Shown piece by piece: positions 1-11,630 of a stretch of DNA of 64,000 bases. Both the position numbers and the translations under genes were made by a program. The DNA comes from Trichoplax adhaerens (taxonomy: Eukaryota > Placozoa > Uniplacotomia > Trichoplacea > Trichoplacidae). Below the pieces are notes generated by a model, which was given only the letters and a program-made list of their open reading frames with translations, had not been told where the DNA came from and ran no database searches. The stretch is taken from assembly GCF_000150275.1 (NCBI RefSeq), contig NW_002060943.1, positions 11,904,878 through 11,968,877 on the forward strand, read 5' to 3'. Position 1 is the stretch's first letter. Every line of letters begins with the position of its first letter.

Positions 1-16
1 AATATTATTTATTTAG

Positions 17-397
17 AGTGCAACTGATTATACCAATGCATCACGTAGCCACGGAATGGATTATGGAACGATTGATATAGATAAATTAATAGCAGGTATC
101 ATCATCGAAATACAGTTTAACTGGCTTTTCTAAGATAATAACTTATCTGTCTTTACCTTTAGAAGAATCCACGGATCAAATTAAAGGAATTGTAGAATTA
201 TTATTATCGAGAATAAATCAGCTAGAAGAAGATAATGAAAATGTAAGGAAATACTGATTCATTCCTTAATAATATTATGTTATTATTATTAATAATCTCG
301 CCAAAAACTGAATTTTTTTTGTTTGATTTAGTTAAAGAAAACCGTGGCTGCGAAAGATGTTAAAATAGCAGCTTTATTAGCTATGTTAGACGATTAG
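17..397 (+). CDS. C-terminal exons of an unidentified coiled-coil protein (5' end outside window)
   Basis: Three exons can be joined in frame: 17-95, 163-242 and 332-397, ending in TAG. The introns are GT-AG and 67 and 89 bp long. The exposed C-terminus is about 74 residues. It has a polar stretch (SATDYTNASRSHG) followed by a leucine-heptad, Glu/Lys-rich segment (IVELLLSRINQLEEDN, then KKTVAAKDVKIAALLAML), which reads as a short terminal coiled coil. The window opens inside the preceding intron, so the domains that would identify the protein are missing. I do not recognise the family. Because the phases agree over two introns and the frame stays open to a clean stop, I am confident this is coding. 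It is convergent with the ZC2HC1-like gene. Confidence 0.62.
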
Positions 398-1884
398 CCC
401 ATACTATAAGATAGGTAAAATTTTATGGATAGAAATCATGGCATACGTTTTACCAGATTGTAAAAAAATTAAGTAATTTAACGAGTTTGCGATTGATAAA
501 TAAAATGAAAATTTATCAGATATAGTTATATCCTCCATATTTCGCGACAAGTACAGTAGTTGTAATTTACATCACATTTTTCATACACTATTTAGACACA
601 TCGTCGTTCACGACATTATAGCATTCTGATGAATGCTATAAATCTTAACTATTGCATATACTGTACGATCATTAATAAGAGATGCTTTAGTTTATTGGAT
701 TGCTGCAATTGATATTTTTTGAATTAGAATTATTATTCAGTTTAAGGTAAACTTGCACATAGAATAAATTGCACTCAAAACTATCAAATAAAACTTTTGG
801 TCAAATCTGAATTGTCACAATGTTATTTGATATATAACCTGATAGGCAAATAATCTTAATCAGTAACCTTTTAATTATGATTTTTTAACATTTGCATTAA
901 CTGATCTATTATTTAGGACAATTTTTAAAGCCTGTTTCTGCTTTATACATATCCATTCTGTTACAATTTGAAGTAAAATCGCTTAAGTGAGATTGAAGGA
1001 AGTAAATATTTATCTCAGGAATGATACAAATTCTACGTTAACTGATTGTGGACTTAATCACTAAATCATCAAACTGAATATGAAACTTATCCAAGGCATA
1101 TTAGGCTTCAATCTTAAGCTGTAGCCTACGCAAAGCTGTATAAGACAATATCTACAATATCCATCATATTCGTATGTGTAGTTATGAATGTGATGGGAAG
1201 TGATCTGCTTAAAGGTCTCAATTAGCTTATGATTCGAATACCGTAATAAATCGATTACAAGTAGTTTCTAGAAATTTTCACTGTTCTCAAATCATGTCGA
1301 TTTATTGTCGATAACCGGTACATACGGTAGTACATTGAAAACAAATGATTATTTAGGCCACTTTAAGCACTAATTCTCGATTGTAACCTTAGCTAAATGG
1401 ATAAAGATGAAACATTTTATTTCACCGTTTCTATTACAATATAACTATATTTATTACAATGATTGGAGGAAATCTTCTATTAGTAGTCATAGGCTTGTTT
1501 TAAGATCAATATTAGAATGATACAGCCTACTACAATGAATGTTAAAGCTGGTTGAAAAGTTTTACCTTATACATTTATGTTTTTCATATGTATGTACACT
1601 ATTAATACGTCTATGAATATATATATATATATGTTGCGGACAAGGTCCAAAATTATATTTAAATATATATGAGTAAAGATATTTATCTCTATGACAATGT
1701 CTTGAACCAAGATAAAGTTAAATAGATTACCTAATAAAATAAAATAATATAAATCGATAAAATTTCAAGGGTGTTCTTTAATCTTTTGAGCTTGAAGGAT
1801 AGCAAAAATCAAATTTTATAGTAAACATTTCTGGATATACCGTAAGCATTTATTGCGTCTCATCCCAACACGATTGCTTGTGGG
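398..1884. other. Convergent intergenic region
   Basis: AT-rich sequence between two convergent genes, with no supported exon. It holds a short TA microsatellite near 1619-1632. On the minus strand there is an AATAAA polyadenylation signal (TTTATT at 1849-1854 on the plus strand), about 30 bp past the stop of the ZC2HC1-like gene, which implies a very short 3' UTR. Confidence 0.5.
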
Positions 1885-3690
1885 TTACCTTTTGATCGTT
1901 CTTTTAAATGGGGCTGGGCGATTTTTGATGTCTTTACATTTTGGTATGTGCCTTTCTGCGGCGGTCTGGTTAAATTTTCGTTGGCAATGTGGGCATTGGA
2001 CATAATCAGGATTTTCACTTGGAGGTGGCGGTGGAAGATCGGATATTTTACCACCATTAGCGAGATGAGCTTCCATAGCTTTAGCAGCTCGAATGGCCTG
2101 TATAAAATCGTTATGTTTCGCTCGCCAATTTGTTTTTTTAGGCTTTGGTTGTGGTTGATTTTTAATCTTGCTTACATATTGCTCGTTTTCTGTGCCTTGT
2201 ATTCGATGTTTACTGGTATCAAATACAGTTCTCTTTTTATTGGAGGCTTTCTGACAGATACTTTGATGCTTTTCAAGACGATCAGCTGCAAATTTACGCC
2301 CACAAATCTGACAAGATACCAATGCTATCGAATTAGTTTGATGATCGATATTATCCGGTAGACGGTAAGACGATAGAACTACTGGTCCAGACTGATCTAA
2401 TCCTGATTGACTATCTTGTTGTAATTTGGAGGTTGCTATATTCTTAGCTTTAGCTGTTGTAATATGTTGAATTTCTAATTTACTTTCTGGTGTTTGTTGC
2501 CTACTTTCATTCTCGTTATACGAAACGATTGCTAGGCTTGCTTTACTTTGCCGATCGAGTATACTATCACGATCGACTTCGCTTGCTTTATCCACTGCTT
2601 TAACGGCATTATCGAATACATTCTTTGTCTTAGAGTGTTTATGCTGCCTAATCGGTTGCGATTTTTCTGTAGGCTGAGGACTGTCGATATGATCTTGATT
2701 TTTAATTTTGTTATTATCAATTTCTAATGAAGTTACAGGAATAACTTCTGGTCTAGTTGAAAATTGTAAATTAGAACTATTTCTGCCACTATTAATATCA
2801 TCAACAACCATATTTTGATACGTTGATTCACCACCACTATCCATTGATACATTAGATGAATCCTGTTGTATTAGTTGCCTAGAACTTAATCGTCGTATGA
2901 TTTCTTTTTTAAGCTTTTTGCGACGAATATTCTTAATATGACCTAATTTCAGATCCTCTAGTTCGTCATCACTATGATCTGATTGAGCAATTACAGGATA
3001 TTTATTGCTCTTGGATGAAGGTTGTTGATTTTCATCTACAACAATTTTCTTGTTATTATTTCTTCTGTATCGGCGTTTTCGACTATTATCATGTTTATTT
3101 CTATCCGTTTGAATAGGTGGTAAAGGATTGGATCGATTAGTTGTGTCTTTAAATTGGTGCTGTTGCGAATTATTAACGAGATTTCTCTCATTGTTGTTGA
3201 CGATATTTTTTCTCAAGTTAGATCGCGAATTGGATAATTTTTCAATTTTGTTTTTAATGTTAGATATTAAGAGATCTTGATTGGTAGTATCACGATCAAT
3301 ATCCATATCGTGAGAAGAGATGGCTACTAAAGTTTTTCCTTGATTAAATTTTGATTGTTTGGCTCGTTTTTCAGCAAAAAATGCTCGTACAGATTCAATA
3401 TTCTTATAAACATTTAACGGTTTCAACATAACACGATTATGAAGTAATTGTTGTTGATGTTGCTGTTGCAGTAGATGAGTTAACTTACGATCTTTCTCCG
3501 CCACTAGCCGCTTTTGTATTTGAAGGCGTATGGATTCTAGTTTTGATTTACCCATACATGATAGATCATGTTGATTTATTGAAGTCCTGCTGTTCTTCCG
3601 TGAATATAGTTCGTTTGTTACCATCGTTGTGTGAGATTGTTTATAGCTAGGATACGAAATCACTTGGTTCATAGTGAAAAATTGGCCCAA
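1885..3690 (-). CDS. ZC2HC1-family zinc-finger protein, single exon, 601 aa
   Basis: The last 130 residues or so are diagnostic of the ZC2HC1 (FAM164) family. A first C2HC finger (CQICGRKFAADRLEKHQSIC) is followed by the family linker KKRTVFD and the block NWRAKHNDFIQAIRAAKA, then a proline run (LPPPPPSENPDYVQ) and a second C2HC finger (CPHCQRKFNQTAAERHIPKC). The N-terminal 450 residues are low-complexity, Asn/Gln/Lys/Ser-rich, with a Gln-rich coiled segment near residues 60-85. The family is poorly characterised; vertebrate members are about 300-530 aa, so this is a long copy. It is unusual for this window in having no intron in the CDS. Start: the Met at 3690 is used, but a second in-frame Met six codons downstream (3672) is equally possible. 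The length would fit ZC2HC1C better than 1A/1B, but I cannot separate the paralogues. Confidence 0.88.
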   Translation of the reverse strand: MGQFFTMNQVISYPSYKQSHTTMVTNELYSRKNSRTSINQHDLSCMGKSKLESIRLQIQKRLVAEKDRKLTHLLQQQHQQQLLHNRVMLKPLNVYKNIESVRAFFAEKRAKQSKFNQGKTLVAISSHDMDIDRDTTNQDLLISNIKNKIEKLSNSRSNLRKNIVNNNERNLVNNSQQHQFKDTTNRSNPLPPIQTDRNKHDNSRKRRYRRNNNKKIVVDENQQPSSKSNKYPVIAQSDHSDDELEDLKLGHIKNIRRKKLKKEIIRRLSSRQLIQQDSSNVSMDSGGESTYQNMVVDDINSGRNSSNLQFSTRPEVIPVTSLEIDNNKIKNQDHIDSPQPTEKSQPIRQHKHSKTKNVFDNAVKAVDKASEVDRDSILDRQSKASLAIVSYNENESRQQTPESKLEIQHITTAKAKNIATSKLQQDSQSGLDQSGPVVLSSYRLPDNIDHQTNSIALVSCQICGRKFAADRLEKHQSICQKASNKKRTVFDTSKHRIQGTENEQYVSKIKNQPQPKPKKTNWRAKHNDFIQAIRAAKAMEAHLANGGKISDLPPPPPSENPDYVQCPHCQRKFNQTAAERHIPKCKDIKNRPAPFKRTIKR

Positions 3691-4319
3691 TGTAAAATCA
3701 TAGAGAAAGCAATTACACTTTAATTGAATGCTTGAAAACAGGGGAAAAATTATCTTCTTCAGCTGGCTCTGCTTATTATAGGCTTAAATTATAGATGATG
3801 ATTTTTCTAGCTAAAGTACCGTAGTCGGCAGTTTAGCTTCCAGGAAGAGCAGTTGCTTCTCGAACAGATCTCTACGCTTGTAAGTAATCCTATCAATTTA
3901 ACTTAATTTATATTATATAGAACGTTTTTTATCTAGTGTTTTTAATAGTTAAAAAAGTTGCTTATTATTCCTAACTAATATTTACAGCAGATCAAAGTTA
4001 AATAATATATTAGGTATAAAATAGAGTCATGTGTATCCGCCAGTAACAGGAAAATATTAATTACATGCAAGATATACTTCTGGTGTTATCTGGTCTCCAT
4101 AGGTTTGATGCCGTCACCTAGCAACGTATTTCCTCTCAACATAACATGCTATTCTCTGTATAATGTATTTATATTAAGAACATGATTAATATATTCTGCG
4201 ATTGATGTGTGAATAGAAATAATTAATGAGTGCCAATCATTATCTGAATAATAAAATAAAGCATTATTTATTCTATCTCATTAAATTAATCTTACTGTTT
4301 CTACTTCTAAACAATATGG
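3691..4319. other. 5' flank of the ZC2HC1-like gene
   Basis: No exon, RNA gene or repeat could be supported. Unlike several other 5' flanks in this window, it has no TACTGTAC array. Confidence 0.4.
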
Positions 4320-5350
4320 TTGAAATCTATATAGGACAGATACACTACCGCTAGTTTGCATACGACAGCTAGAGTAGATTTTATATTCACTTTACGCTTA
4401 GTTAGATATTGTAATATACGATACATAATTATAATATACAATGAATAGGTTGGCAAAAGATCTCTTTTGTATAAACGAGGGGTTGAGAGCTGATTTAAAA
4501 TCTAGATTGATATCGTAACATGGTTATATCATTGTAGCAAAAAGTGAATTTTAAAGTCCTTACTCTGTCATGCGATAGAATTAAAGCTGTTTATATCTTG
4601 TTAGATATCTTCATTTGCTTATATCTGCATACAGAATTACAACACATAATGAATAGAATTTTGAACAAGCTTGTCATATTAAGAGAATACATTTAAGATT
4701 ATTTTACATCTAGTTAAACATCGTAATCTATTCATATTATTGTAGTATGACATGAATAGAATTTTAATAGGCCTGCCCCATTAAGCTAACTGGTTTATGA
4801 CGACTTTATATCTAGTTAGACATCGTAGCTTTATTTACAAATTTATCACATGGATGATGAATAAGATTGTTATATGTCCGCTATCTACAGAAGGCGGTTA
4901 TATCTACAAGTAATTCGGCGTCGTAGCTTACTTACCTAATTATAACACATGATGATTAAAACTGCAATAGCCTCGACTGGAAGGAAAGGATTTAAAATTA
5001 TTTACATCTAGTTAGATACCGTAAATCTACTAACTGGACTACAGCATTTAATAATGAATAAGATATGATTATAGTCTAGCTTGATAATAAACATGTTTAA
5101 TCCACTTTACTGTACATACGATCAAATGTCGCATCCACTCACAGAATTCCAATAAGTGATAAATAAGTTTGTAATGCCTGTCTAATCGGACAGTACTTTA
5201 ATTGTAAAATTATGTCATATGATAGGCAAGACTGCTGTTGACCCACTCTGCATCAAACTGGTTTAGGACCCCTTTTATAACTACTGTAGTTTTGCTAGAC
5301 ACTGTAATCTTACGAAGTTATAATGTGTAACATAAAATTAATATGACAGG
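4320..5350. repeat. Degenerate tandem repeat, about 100-150 bp unit, at least seven copies
   Basis: A core resembling TCTAGTTAGACATCGTAATC, followed about 20-30 bp later by a second core resembling AACACATGATGAATAAGATT, recurs near 4390, 4592, 4708, 4809, 4900, 5005 and 5282. Spacing is irregular, roughly 90-200 bp, and the copies differ by many substitutions and indels. No open frame runs through the units. This is an old, decaying satellite-like array, seen directly but not aligned by computer. Confidence 0.6.
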
Positions 5351-7395
5351 TCTGATCTATATCAAATAAATTTAATTAATTCAATATTATTAGGAGAATT
5401 TATTAATAATGTTTATAGTACCAGAATTAATGTTAAATATAATATCTGCAGGGTCGGTCTGGTAGTGTCCATCCTCATTCGCTAAATGACATGGTAACTT
5501 TTTTATATTTATTATCATGTCAATTCATGACTAAAGACGTAACAGTAGAAATTATACCCAATTATTCTTAAACTAGCTGTAACTGCTGCTTTGATAAGGT
5601 TCATACTAAAGGTATGTAGATAATACGTATAATTATAATTATTATTCAGTATTACACTTCGCGTAATGTCAATAGTATAACGTTGTACCTGTAAGAGATA
5701 CTTCTGATATGGCGCTGGTATTATGCACAAATATATGAAAAGCCTAAATATTGAATAATCTCAAGATAGAAATAACAATAACAAGTTATAATTGATATAG
5801 AAAGAATCGTATCAAATGGTGCTGCCTTTCTCCTCAATTTGACAGAATGTACAAACCATTATAGTCAGGAAATTAATATATGGGGTTTACTTTTTTACGT
5901 TTTGATACCATATAACACAGAAAATTGACCTCAAATAATAGCCATAGAGTATCTGTTAAGGATATCACCAAGTGCAGTAATCGCGTGCATACAATACGTA
6001 AGACCGAGTAAGTTGCTCAACTTGTACTAGACATTTTACACACTTGTACACGTTATGGTAGCTGTTGGAGATGAAAAACTAAAATACACATCACTAGATG
6101 AACTCGTGGAGACTATATCATCACGCTTGTCATATTATGATCATAATTATCTAATCATTGTACTTAAACTATTTAGATTAAAACAAGTTTAGAACAGTAA
6201 AATACCAATCAATCATACACTTATTAAGGTAAACATGCGAACATGCATACCATTAAATTTATAGTAAATCGTATATTCCTGTAAGCTTCTCCCAGAAATA
6301 GGAAAGGTAACAAAAAAATGATGCACGCAGTTTTTATCAGGCTTCTGATAGAAATTAGAAGTATAATAAAAAATTTTATTTTTTGATTAGTGTAACACTA
6401 TCAAGAGTATTTCTTATATATATATATCTATTAATAAATTTTCATAATAATTCTAAGAGAATAAACTTATAATGTATAAACAGGAAACCTACTAGTATTA
6501 TATACGATCTTTGCGTAAATACTACAGAAGATCTGCTGTAAGCCATGGCTGAATTAATAAGCATGTTGTCGCAAAGTGACTTTTCCTAGTGAAGCTCATT
6601 ATCTTGTTTTAAAATAGATAACATAGCTTAGTATTGATTGATGTTATTGTCATCTAGAATTTCATACCTATTTGTATAGATAGCAGTAAGTTTCATACTA
6701 ATATCTAAGCTATGCTAATATTGATGTTAACGTAGGAAAGTATAAAATGATTTATATTTCAGTAAAATTTAAGTTTCATAGTTTAGTCAGAGAGAGATAC
6801 ATAGTTACTATAGCCTCCCGACGATAGGAGATCGTCAGTATTTGAGTCACTGCAGGCAAATGCTGAAGAAGGTAAGTAGGCCAGTAGACTCGTATTTTTA
6901 ATTTCCTCGTTACAAATCTCCGTTTGTAACAATGTATGAACGTACTATTACTAATATAATACTATATAATCTAATAAGAGGTTATGCTGGTTTTCGCTGT
7001 GGTGGAAATTAAGCATTCTTATCCTTCACAAAAAATATACGGTCCAATCTATACCATATTATATACAGTATAATATAAATAGCGGTCCCATCAAAGATAC
7101 TGTCTGCTTTTTCGATGTAAAACTATATTCGGCGGTTAATTGTATATAGTAATTTATCAATTACAACGTGAATTTAAGCTTCGCTATTTCATAAATAGTA
7201 CTAAGCCTGTACATCATATAGGAATATGTCTATATCAAATAGCCAAATAGGCAGGCTATTGATGCAAATTTCATAATTTCAACTATAAAGCTGATTGGAT
7301 AAAAGAATCGATATTTTGATTAGATTAAAATTTCAATCTATACCAGATTGTTTCCGATATTAGAGTTGTCCAAGGTGCTTTTAACGAAGACTTCA
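5351..7395. other. Intergenic region without a recognised gene
   Basis: No coding exons could be supported. A TA microsatellite sits at about 6417-6429. Near 6855-6882 (+) there is a lone ATG CTG AAG AAG followed by a good GTAAGT donor, which could be a first coding exon, but I found no matching second exon. Confidence 0.35.
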
Positions 7396-9358
7396 TCAAG
7401 CACGTAGTTCTGATTCCAGCAACATACCTTCTAATAATAATTTAAGTTGAGGTGTTAAGTACGGCTGGTACAACCATGCAGATAAAAGAAAAAGTAGGAA
7501 TTCTCTATCGTTTGTTCGAAAAAATTCTTCCATCAAGCATTTCTTTAACTGTAATTCCTTTTGGTAGCTTTCTAGTATGTTCAATGAAGATTCATCTATA
7601 TGATATATGAATAAGTATTTTAAGCTGTTCATATTGGTCAAATTTAAGCATGTGTAAGTAGTTTGATGAAATAAATCACTTTAGGACATATAAGTGGCCA
7701 TACAGAAATGGTTGGTAGTCCAAGTTTTGCATATTATCACATTTTCCTGCTGTTTCTGCACATAGAGATCGCGAATAGCTTGAAAATTGGAAGTCAATCT
7801 TTCGAAATTACGATAAATATCACCCTATGAAGAATAAATGCATTATTTCATTGCCGTTCAGCAAACGGGGCTAGAGCTACAGTACTATTCCCTTTTAACA
7901 GGAAAAATGAAGAACTTACCAATTCATTTAGAGCTTCCACTAACATTTGATGGTTATCTTGGACGGAAATTTTCATGTTGGTCACTTCGGTTGCTACGTG
8001 TGAGGCTGGTCTATCCCTGTTATTGGTATAGAATGGGCAAAAAGAGGAGACACAACAATCAGCATCGAGAATACAGTATAGAGATAATGAATAGGATTTT
8101 TAATTTTTATGATGATATACCTATATTATGGGTATTAATTAAATCGAAATCTATTAATCATTTATTGATTTAATTTGTAATCACAATATAAGATCATTGT
8201 GAGCATACATCAAGGCGATGAAATAACACCTATTACTTCTTTCTCTAAGCAATATTAGCCATGATTGGGTAGAGATAATCATATCAGGTTAGCTAAAACG
8301 ATGTGGCATTACAGTAATTTACAGCACAAGCGAACGTAGAGCAAGATCATTGTGAGCATACATCAAGGCGATGAAATAACACCTATTACTTCTTTCTCTA
8401 AGCAATAATAGCCATGATTGGGTAGAGATAACTGTATCAGGTTAGCTAAAACGATGTAGTATTGCAGTAATTTACAGCACAAGCGAACGTAGAGCAAATA
8501 CATGTTTAGAATAGATGTAATTTCTTCTTGTCACATTCAGGAAATGAAGTTATAAGCTCAGTTGTACAAGGACATGGACCACTGGATACTAGTCTAGTGT
8601 AGTATCTAGTGGTGGTTGATAAGGCATATTTAATTACAGTAAACTCAACCATCCACTCCTATCTTTTAAGAGATGATGATCAGATCATCTTATTGACTAA
8701 CAATATAAACTGTGTCAATTGAGCTAAAAAGCCAATAGTACAGTAGCATAGTAGAGTAGTGTACACTGTGCAGTATACACGTTGATCATAAAGTTGTCTG
8801 TAGGACAAAAGGTAGCGTAGTAGCGATTCTATCAGTATAGAAACTACTACTTGAAGAGTAATTCTACTTTATATTAAGTTGCGAAGTAGTTTTACTGCAT
8901 CACCGAAGGTACAGTATAGTAGGATAGTATACACGTTGATCATAAAGTTGTCTGTAGGGTAAAAGGTCACGTAGTACCGATTCTATCAGTCCATACTTGA
9001 AGAGTCATTCTACTTAATATTAAGTTGTGAAGAAATTTTACTGGATCAACGTAGGTACAGTATCGCCATTTTCTATGATCTCCTTGTGTCACAGCGTGGT
9101 CGTGACAGCCATTCTTAATGACACTCAATGTCGCCCAGTATAACATGTTAAATTTAAAAGAGACCGTGAATGGCCATCTTAAATACTGTCCTTATAGTGT
9201 ACACGGAAAATTTCAACTTACCGGATTAGTTGTAGTTTTAGGTTGACGACTTGATTTGCAATAGTAAAACTTTGATTATTCTTTTCCTGCCATTTTGTGG
9301 TTAATGAATACCATTGGCTGCAACAACTTTGTAACTGTTTTTTCTCATTCATCTTCAT
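7396..9358 (-). CDS. CINP: CDK2-interacting protein CINP
   Basis: Four exons join in frame: 9222-9358 (minimal start), 7920-8016, 7704-7824 and 7396-7595. They give 184 aa from the Met at 9358; human CINP is 212. Exon 1 matches the CINP N-terminal block (CSQWYSLTTKWQEKNNQSF, ANQVVNLKLQLI). The last exons match the C-terminus: TWTTNHF, then SYQKELQLKK, LLSAWLYQPY, LLLEGMLLE. In animals CINP binds CDK2 and CDC7, takes part in ATR checkpoint signalling through ATRIP, and is a subunit of the AFG2/SPATA5-containing ATPase complex. It is a small, mostly helical nuclear protein. Intron 1 (8017-9221) is expanded by two different tandem duplications, while the other introns are about 95-110 bp. The start is uncertain: the frame is open upstream, an in-frame Met at 9472 would give about 222 aa, and a possible acceptor lies before the KEKKLSRPSR segment. 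Confidence 0.85.
8191..8496. repeat. 153-bp tandem duplication in CINP intron 1
   Basis: Two adjacent near-identical copies, 8191-8343 and 8344-8496, both begin AGATCATTGTGAGC and end GCGAACGTAGAGCA. Only a few substitutions separate them, so the duplication is recent. Confidence 0.93.
8772..9062. repeat. Second, unrelated tandem duplication (154-bp period) in CINP intron 1
   Basis: Copies start with AGTATACACGTTGATCATAA at 8772 and 8926 and run to about 8915 and 9062. They share the internal block GTTGTCTGTAGG and a common end resembling GTAGGTACAGTA. The second copy has a small deletion. The copies are diverged more than the 153-bp pair just upstream. Confidence 0.88.
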
Positions 9359-9479
9359 TTCAATTCTACTTGGCCTTGATAATTTTTTCTCTTTACTAAT
9401 GGAGTAGAAGAGCGCCAACCTGCTTGCAATCCATGTTGCAGCCGCCGATTCTCGTAAAGCAAGATTTGACATGCATAAA

Positions 9480-9985
9480 ACTGTACAGTACCTACTGTAC
9501 TCTAGTGCGTTTATGGTACAGCGTCGCACAACGACATTAATTTTGCCAGTAAATTGGTACAGTATATACAATCCAGTATAGAGTATGACTTTTCTAGAAG
9601 CGCCTTGAGCTAATGCTTTATTATGGATAATTTACTATGTTGTTTCATCGCTGCGTAAAACAGATGTCACCTAAAGGATCCACTTGCTACAGTACTATAT
9701 ACCATAAACGAACTGCCTATTGTACACTGTACACTGTACGGTATCATGAACTCTCCAGTACCGTCTGTACTGTACTGGATTACCGTAATATGTACCAGGT
9801 ACTGAAACGCTGATGACGCAATCAGTTGTCCTGTCCTAGAAAAAAAAGTGCAAGAGTTCATCGCGTCAAAGCTAATAAATCGCGGGGCTAAAATCAATTC
9901 AAAATATGCAATGGCATATCATGAATTTTCCCTTGGTTGATTAATGTTGAGCATTGCTCTTCTACAACTGTACAGTACTGTACTT
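9480..9985. promoter_or_regulatory. TACTGTAC-type palindrome tracts upstream of CINP
   Basis: Clusters of overlapping GTACTGTAC and GTACAGTAC words occur at about 9480-9500, 9690-9780 and 9965-9985, just 5' of the CINP coding region. No coding sense can be made of them. The regulatory role is inferred from position and from repetition at other 5' flanks in this window. Confidence 0.45.
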
Positions 9986-10018
9986 TCTACCATAACACGG
10001 ATAGACAGTAGACATAGG

Positions 10019-10148
10019 GCCAATGTTTCAGGACGAGAAGAAACGTTTGTTCATTGGTCTCATTCCCACGATTTTCCTAGTTGTCTTTTGTTTGAATAAG
10101 GTCAAGCGAAAGAGTAAACCTGTTTCTTCTCCCTCCTGAAACATTGGC
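10019..10148. mobile_element. MITE-like foldback element, about 130 bp
   Basis: The left end GCCAATGTTTCAGGA at 10019 is repeated in inverse orientation at the right end, which finishes at 10148. The inverted match continues past a small mismatch through GAGAAGAAAC, giving terminal inverted repeats of about 26 bp around an interior of about 75 bp with no open frame. No clear target-site duplication flanks it. It is either an old non-autonomous DNA transposon or an excised hairpin element. Confidence 0.55.
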
Positions 10149-11202
10149 TGGCTCTCAGTAGATTCTCAGTGGAGTCTTGACTAGACATTAGCGAGTAGCG
10201 GGATACTTCTACTTATAATTGAGCACCGGAACCTTCCTGGACAGATAGACGGATATCTGAACCCCCATTTCCTTTCAATCATTTCCATTCCTTGATTACT
10301 TCAGTATGCAGATGCTCCATTCTGCAATGAAATTATTTTGCTTTTAAATAGGATTGAATTCTTTTTGTTGCCAATAATCAATTCTGCTCTAGATTGATGA
10401 TAAATAATAATCATTATATAGAGAGATATAGAATGTCATCAATGTTTCAATGTTTTTGAATTAGTTATAAGAGCGATTTAGAAACAAGACACAACAAAAT
10501 CCATACTGTATAAATAAACACTGATCCATACTGCTGTAAGTAAGTATTTTTGCACATTTTCGTCCTTGTCCAGTAAACGTCCGTCCACCCAGAGAATTCC
10601 AGTAAAAGCATTTGTACTGCGGTGACATTGCTTTTGCTGAGAGTCGATACAGCTGGTACCATTGATACGAGTGATACGTGGTAATATATAGTGCTCCATT
10701 CAGGATATGCAGTAATATAGTCACAGTGTAACATTATCCGTGAAACGATTGTACAGTCTGCGTGCATTGCTTGCAAAAGTGATGTCAGTCTCCAACAGTT
10801 ACTGCGTCACCATCAATAATGAACCTCTGCGTAAGAGGACGCCAGTATACTGTCGCGTGGAGATCTCTGTAAACTATAAATCTCTATCAAAGTAAGGACT
10901 TGAAAAAGCAAAGAAAAAGATCTCGTCCACCAGATGAGCTCCACGTGCAAGCGGCTCGTTTTAATCCTTGCTTTTGGCCATGATTGCAATGCCAAGATGG
11001 CGCAGCTGCCTTGAATCTTTGTGTAAGTCGTTTACTTAATCTACTCTAACTAGGGATAATTCAACGTATACTCATACATGCAGAGAGGATGAATTATCAA
11101 CGCGCTAAAATGAATCGGAATAGATCAGTCCGTTTTGGGCTGTTCTTTTCCTAAACCATTTTATGATTATTTTTCATAGTTACTCTGAATTCTGCAAATA
11201 CG
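10149..11202. other. Gene-poor stretch with a possible isolated first exon
   Basis: No gene could be assembled. Near 10989-11024 (+) an ATG in CCAAGATGGCGCAG (a YY1-like promoter word) is followed by a good GTAAGT donor, but no downstream exon was found. Short open frames on the minus strand at 10461-10995 overlap in different frames and look like chance. Confidence 0.3.
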
Positions 11203-11630
11203 AGTAGATTGCATAAAATGGAGTCAATTTAGTCTTCATATGCTATACTGTACGTTATTGCAGCCGTCCTGAAAATCTTGCAGTACAAGCATTAATTTTG
11301 TTACCAGTAGATTGTATAAAATGGAGTCAATTTAGTCTGCATATGCTATACTGTACGTTATTACAGCTGTCCTGAAAATCTTGCAGTACAAGCATTAATT
11401 TTGTTACCAGTAGATTGTATAAAATGGAGTCAATTTAGTCTGCATATGCTATACTGTACGTTATTGCAGCCGTCCTGAAAATCTTGCAGTACAAGCATTA
11501 ATTTTGTTACCAGTAGATTGCATAAAATACTGTCAATTCAGTTCAATTAAATTTAGTGTTCATATACTTATACTGTACGTTATTACAGCCGTCCTGAGAT
11601 CTTGAAGTACAAGCATTAATCTTGTTTAGC
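11203..11630. repeat. 103-bp tandem repeat, four copies
   Basis: Copies begin AGTAGATTG(C/T)ATAAAAT at 11203, 11306, 11409 and 11512, a constant 103-bp spacing. The first three are almost identical. The fourth is diverged and carries a small insertion. Each contains ATACTGTACGTTATT, a relative of the TACTGTAC word seen at promoters. The array is non-coding. Confidence 0.93.

Noticed and set aside
7838-8173. 111-codon plus-strand open frame
   Set aside because: It lies antisense over CINP exon 2 and its intron; the minus-strand exon is supported by homology and splice phase, and this frame shows no motif.
9667-9897. 76-codon minus-strand frame upstream of CINP
   Set aside because: It runs through GTAC words and has no splice context linking it to CINP exon 1.
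10461-10995. Four overlapping minus-strand open frames
   Set aside because: They overlap in different frames, have no shared splice signals and no recognisable domain; likely chance openness in a locally less AT-rich stretch.
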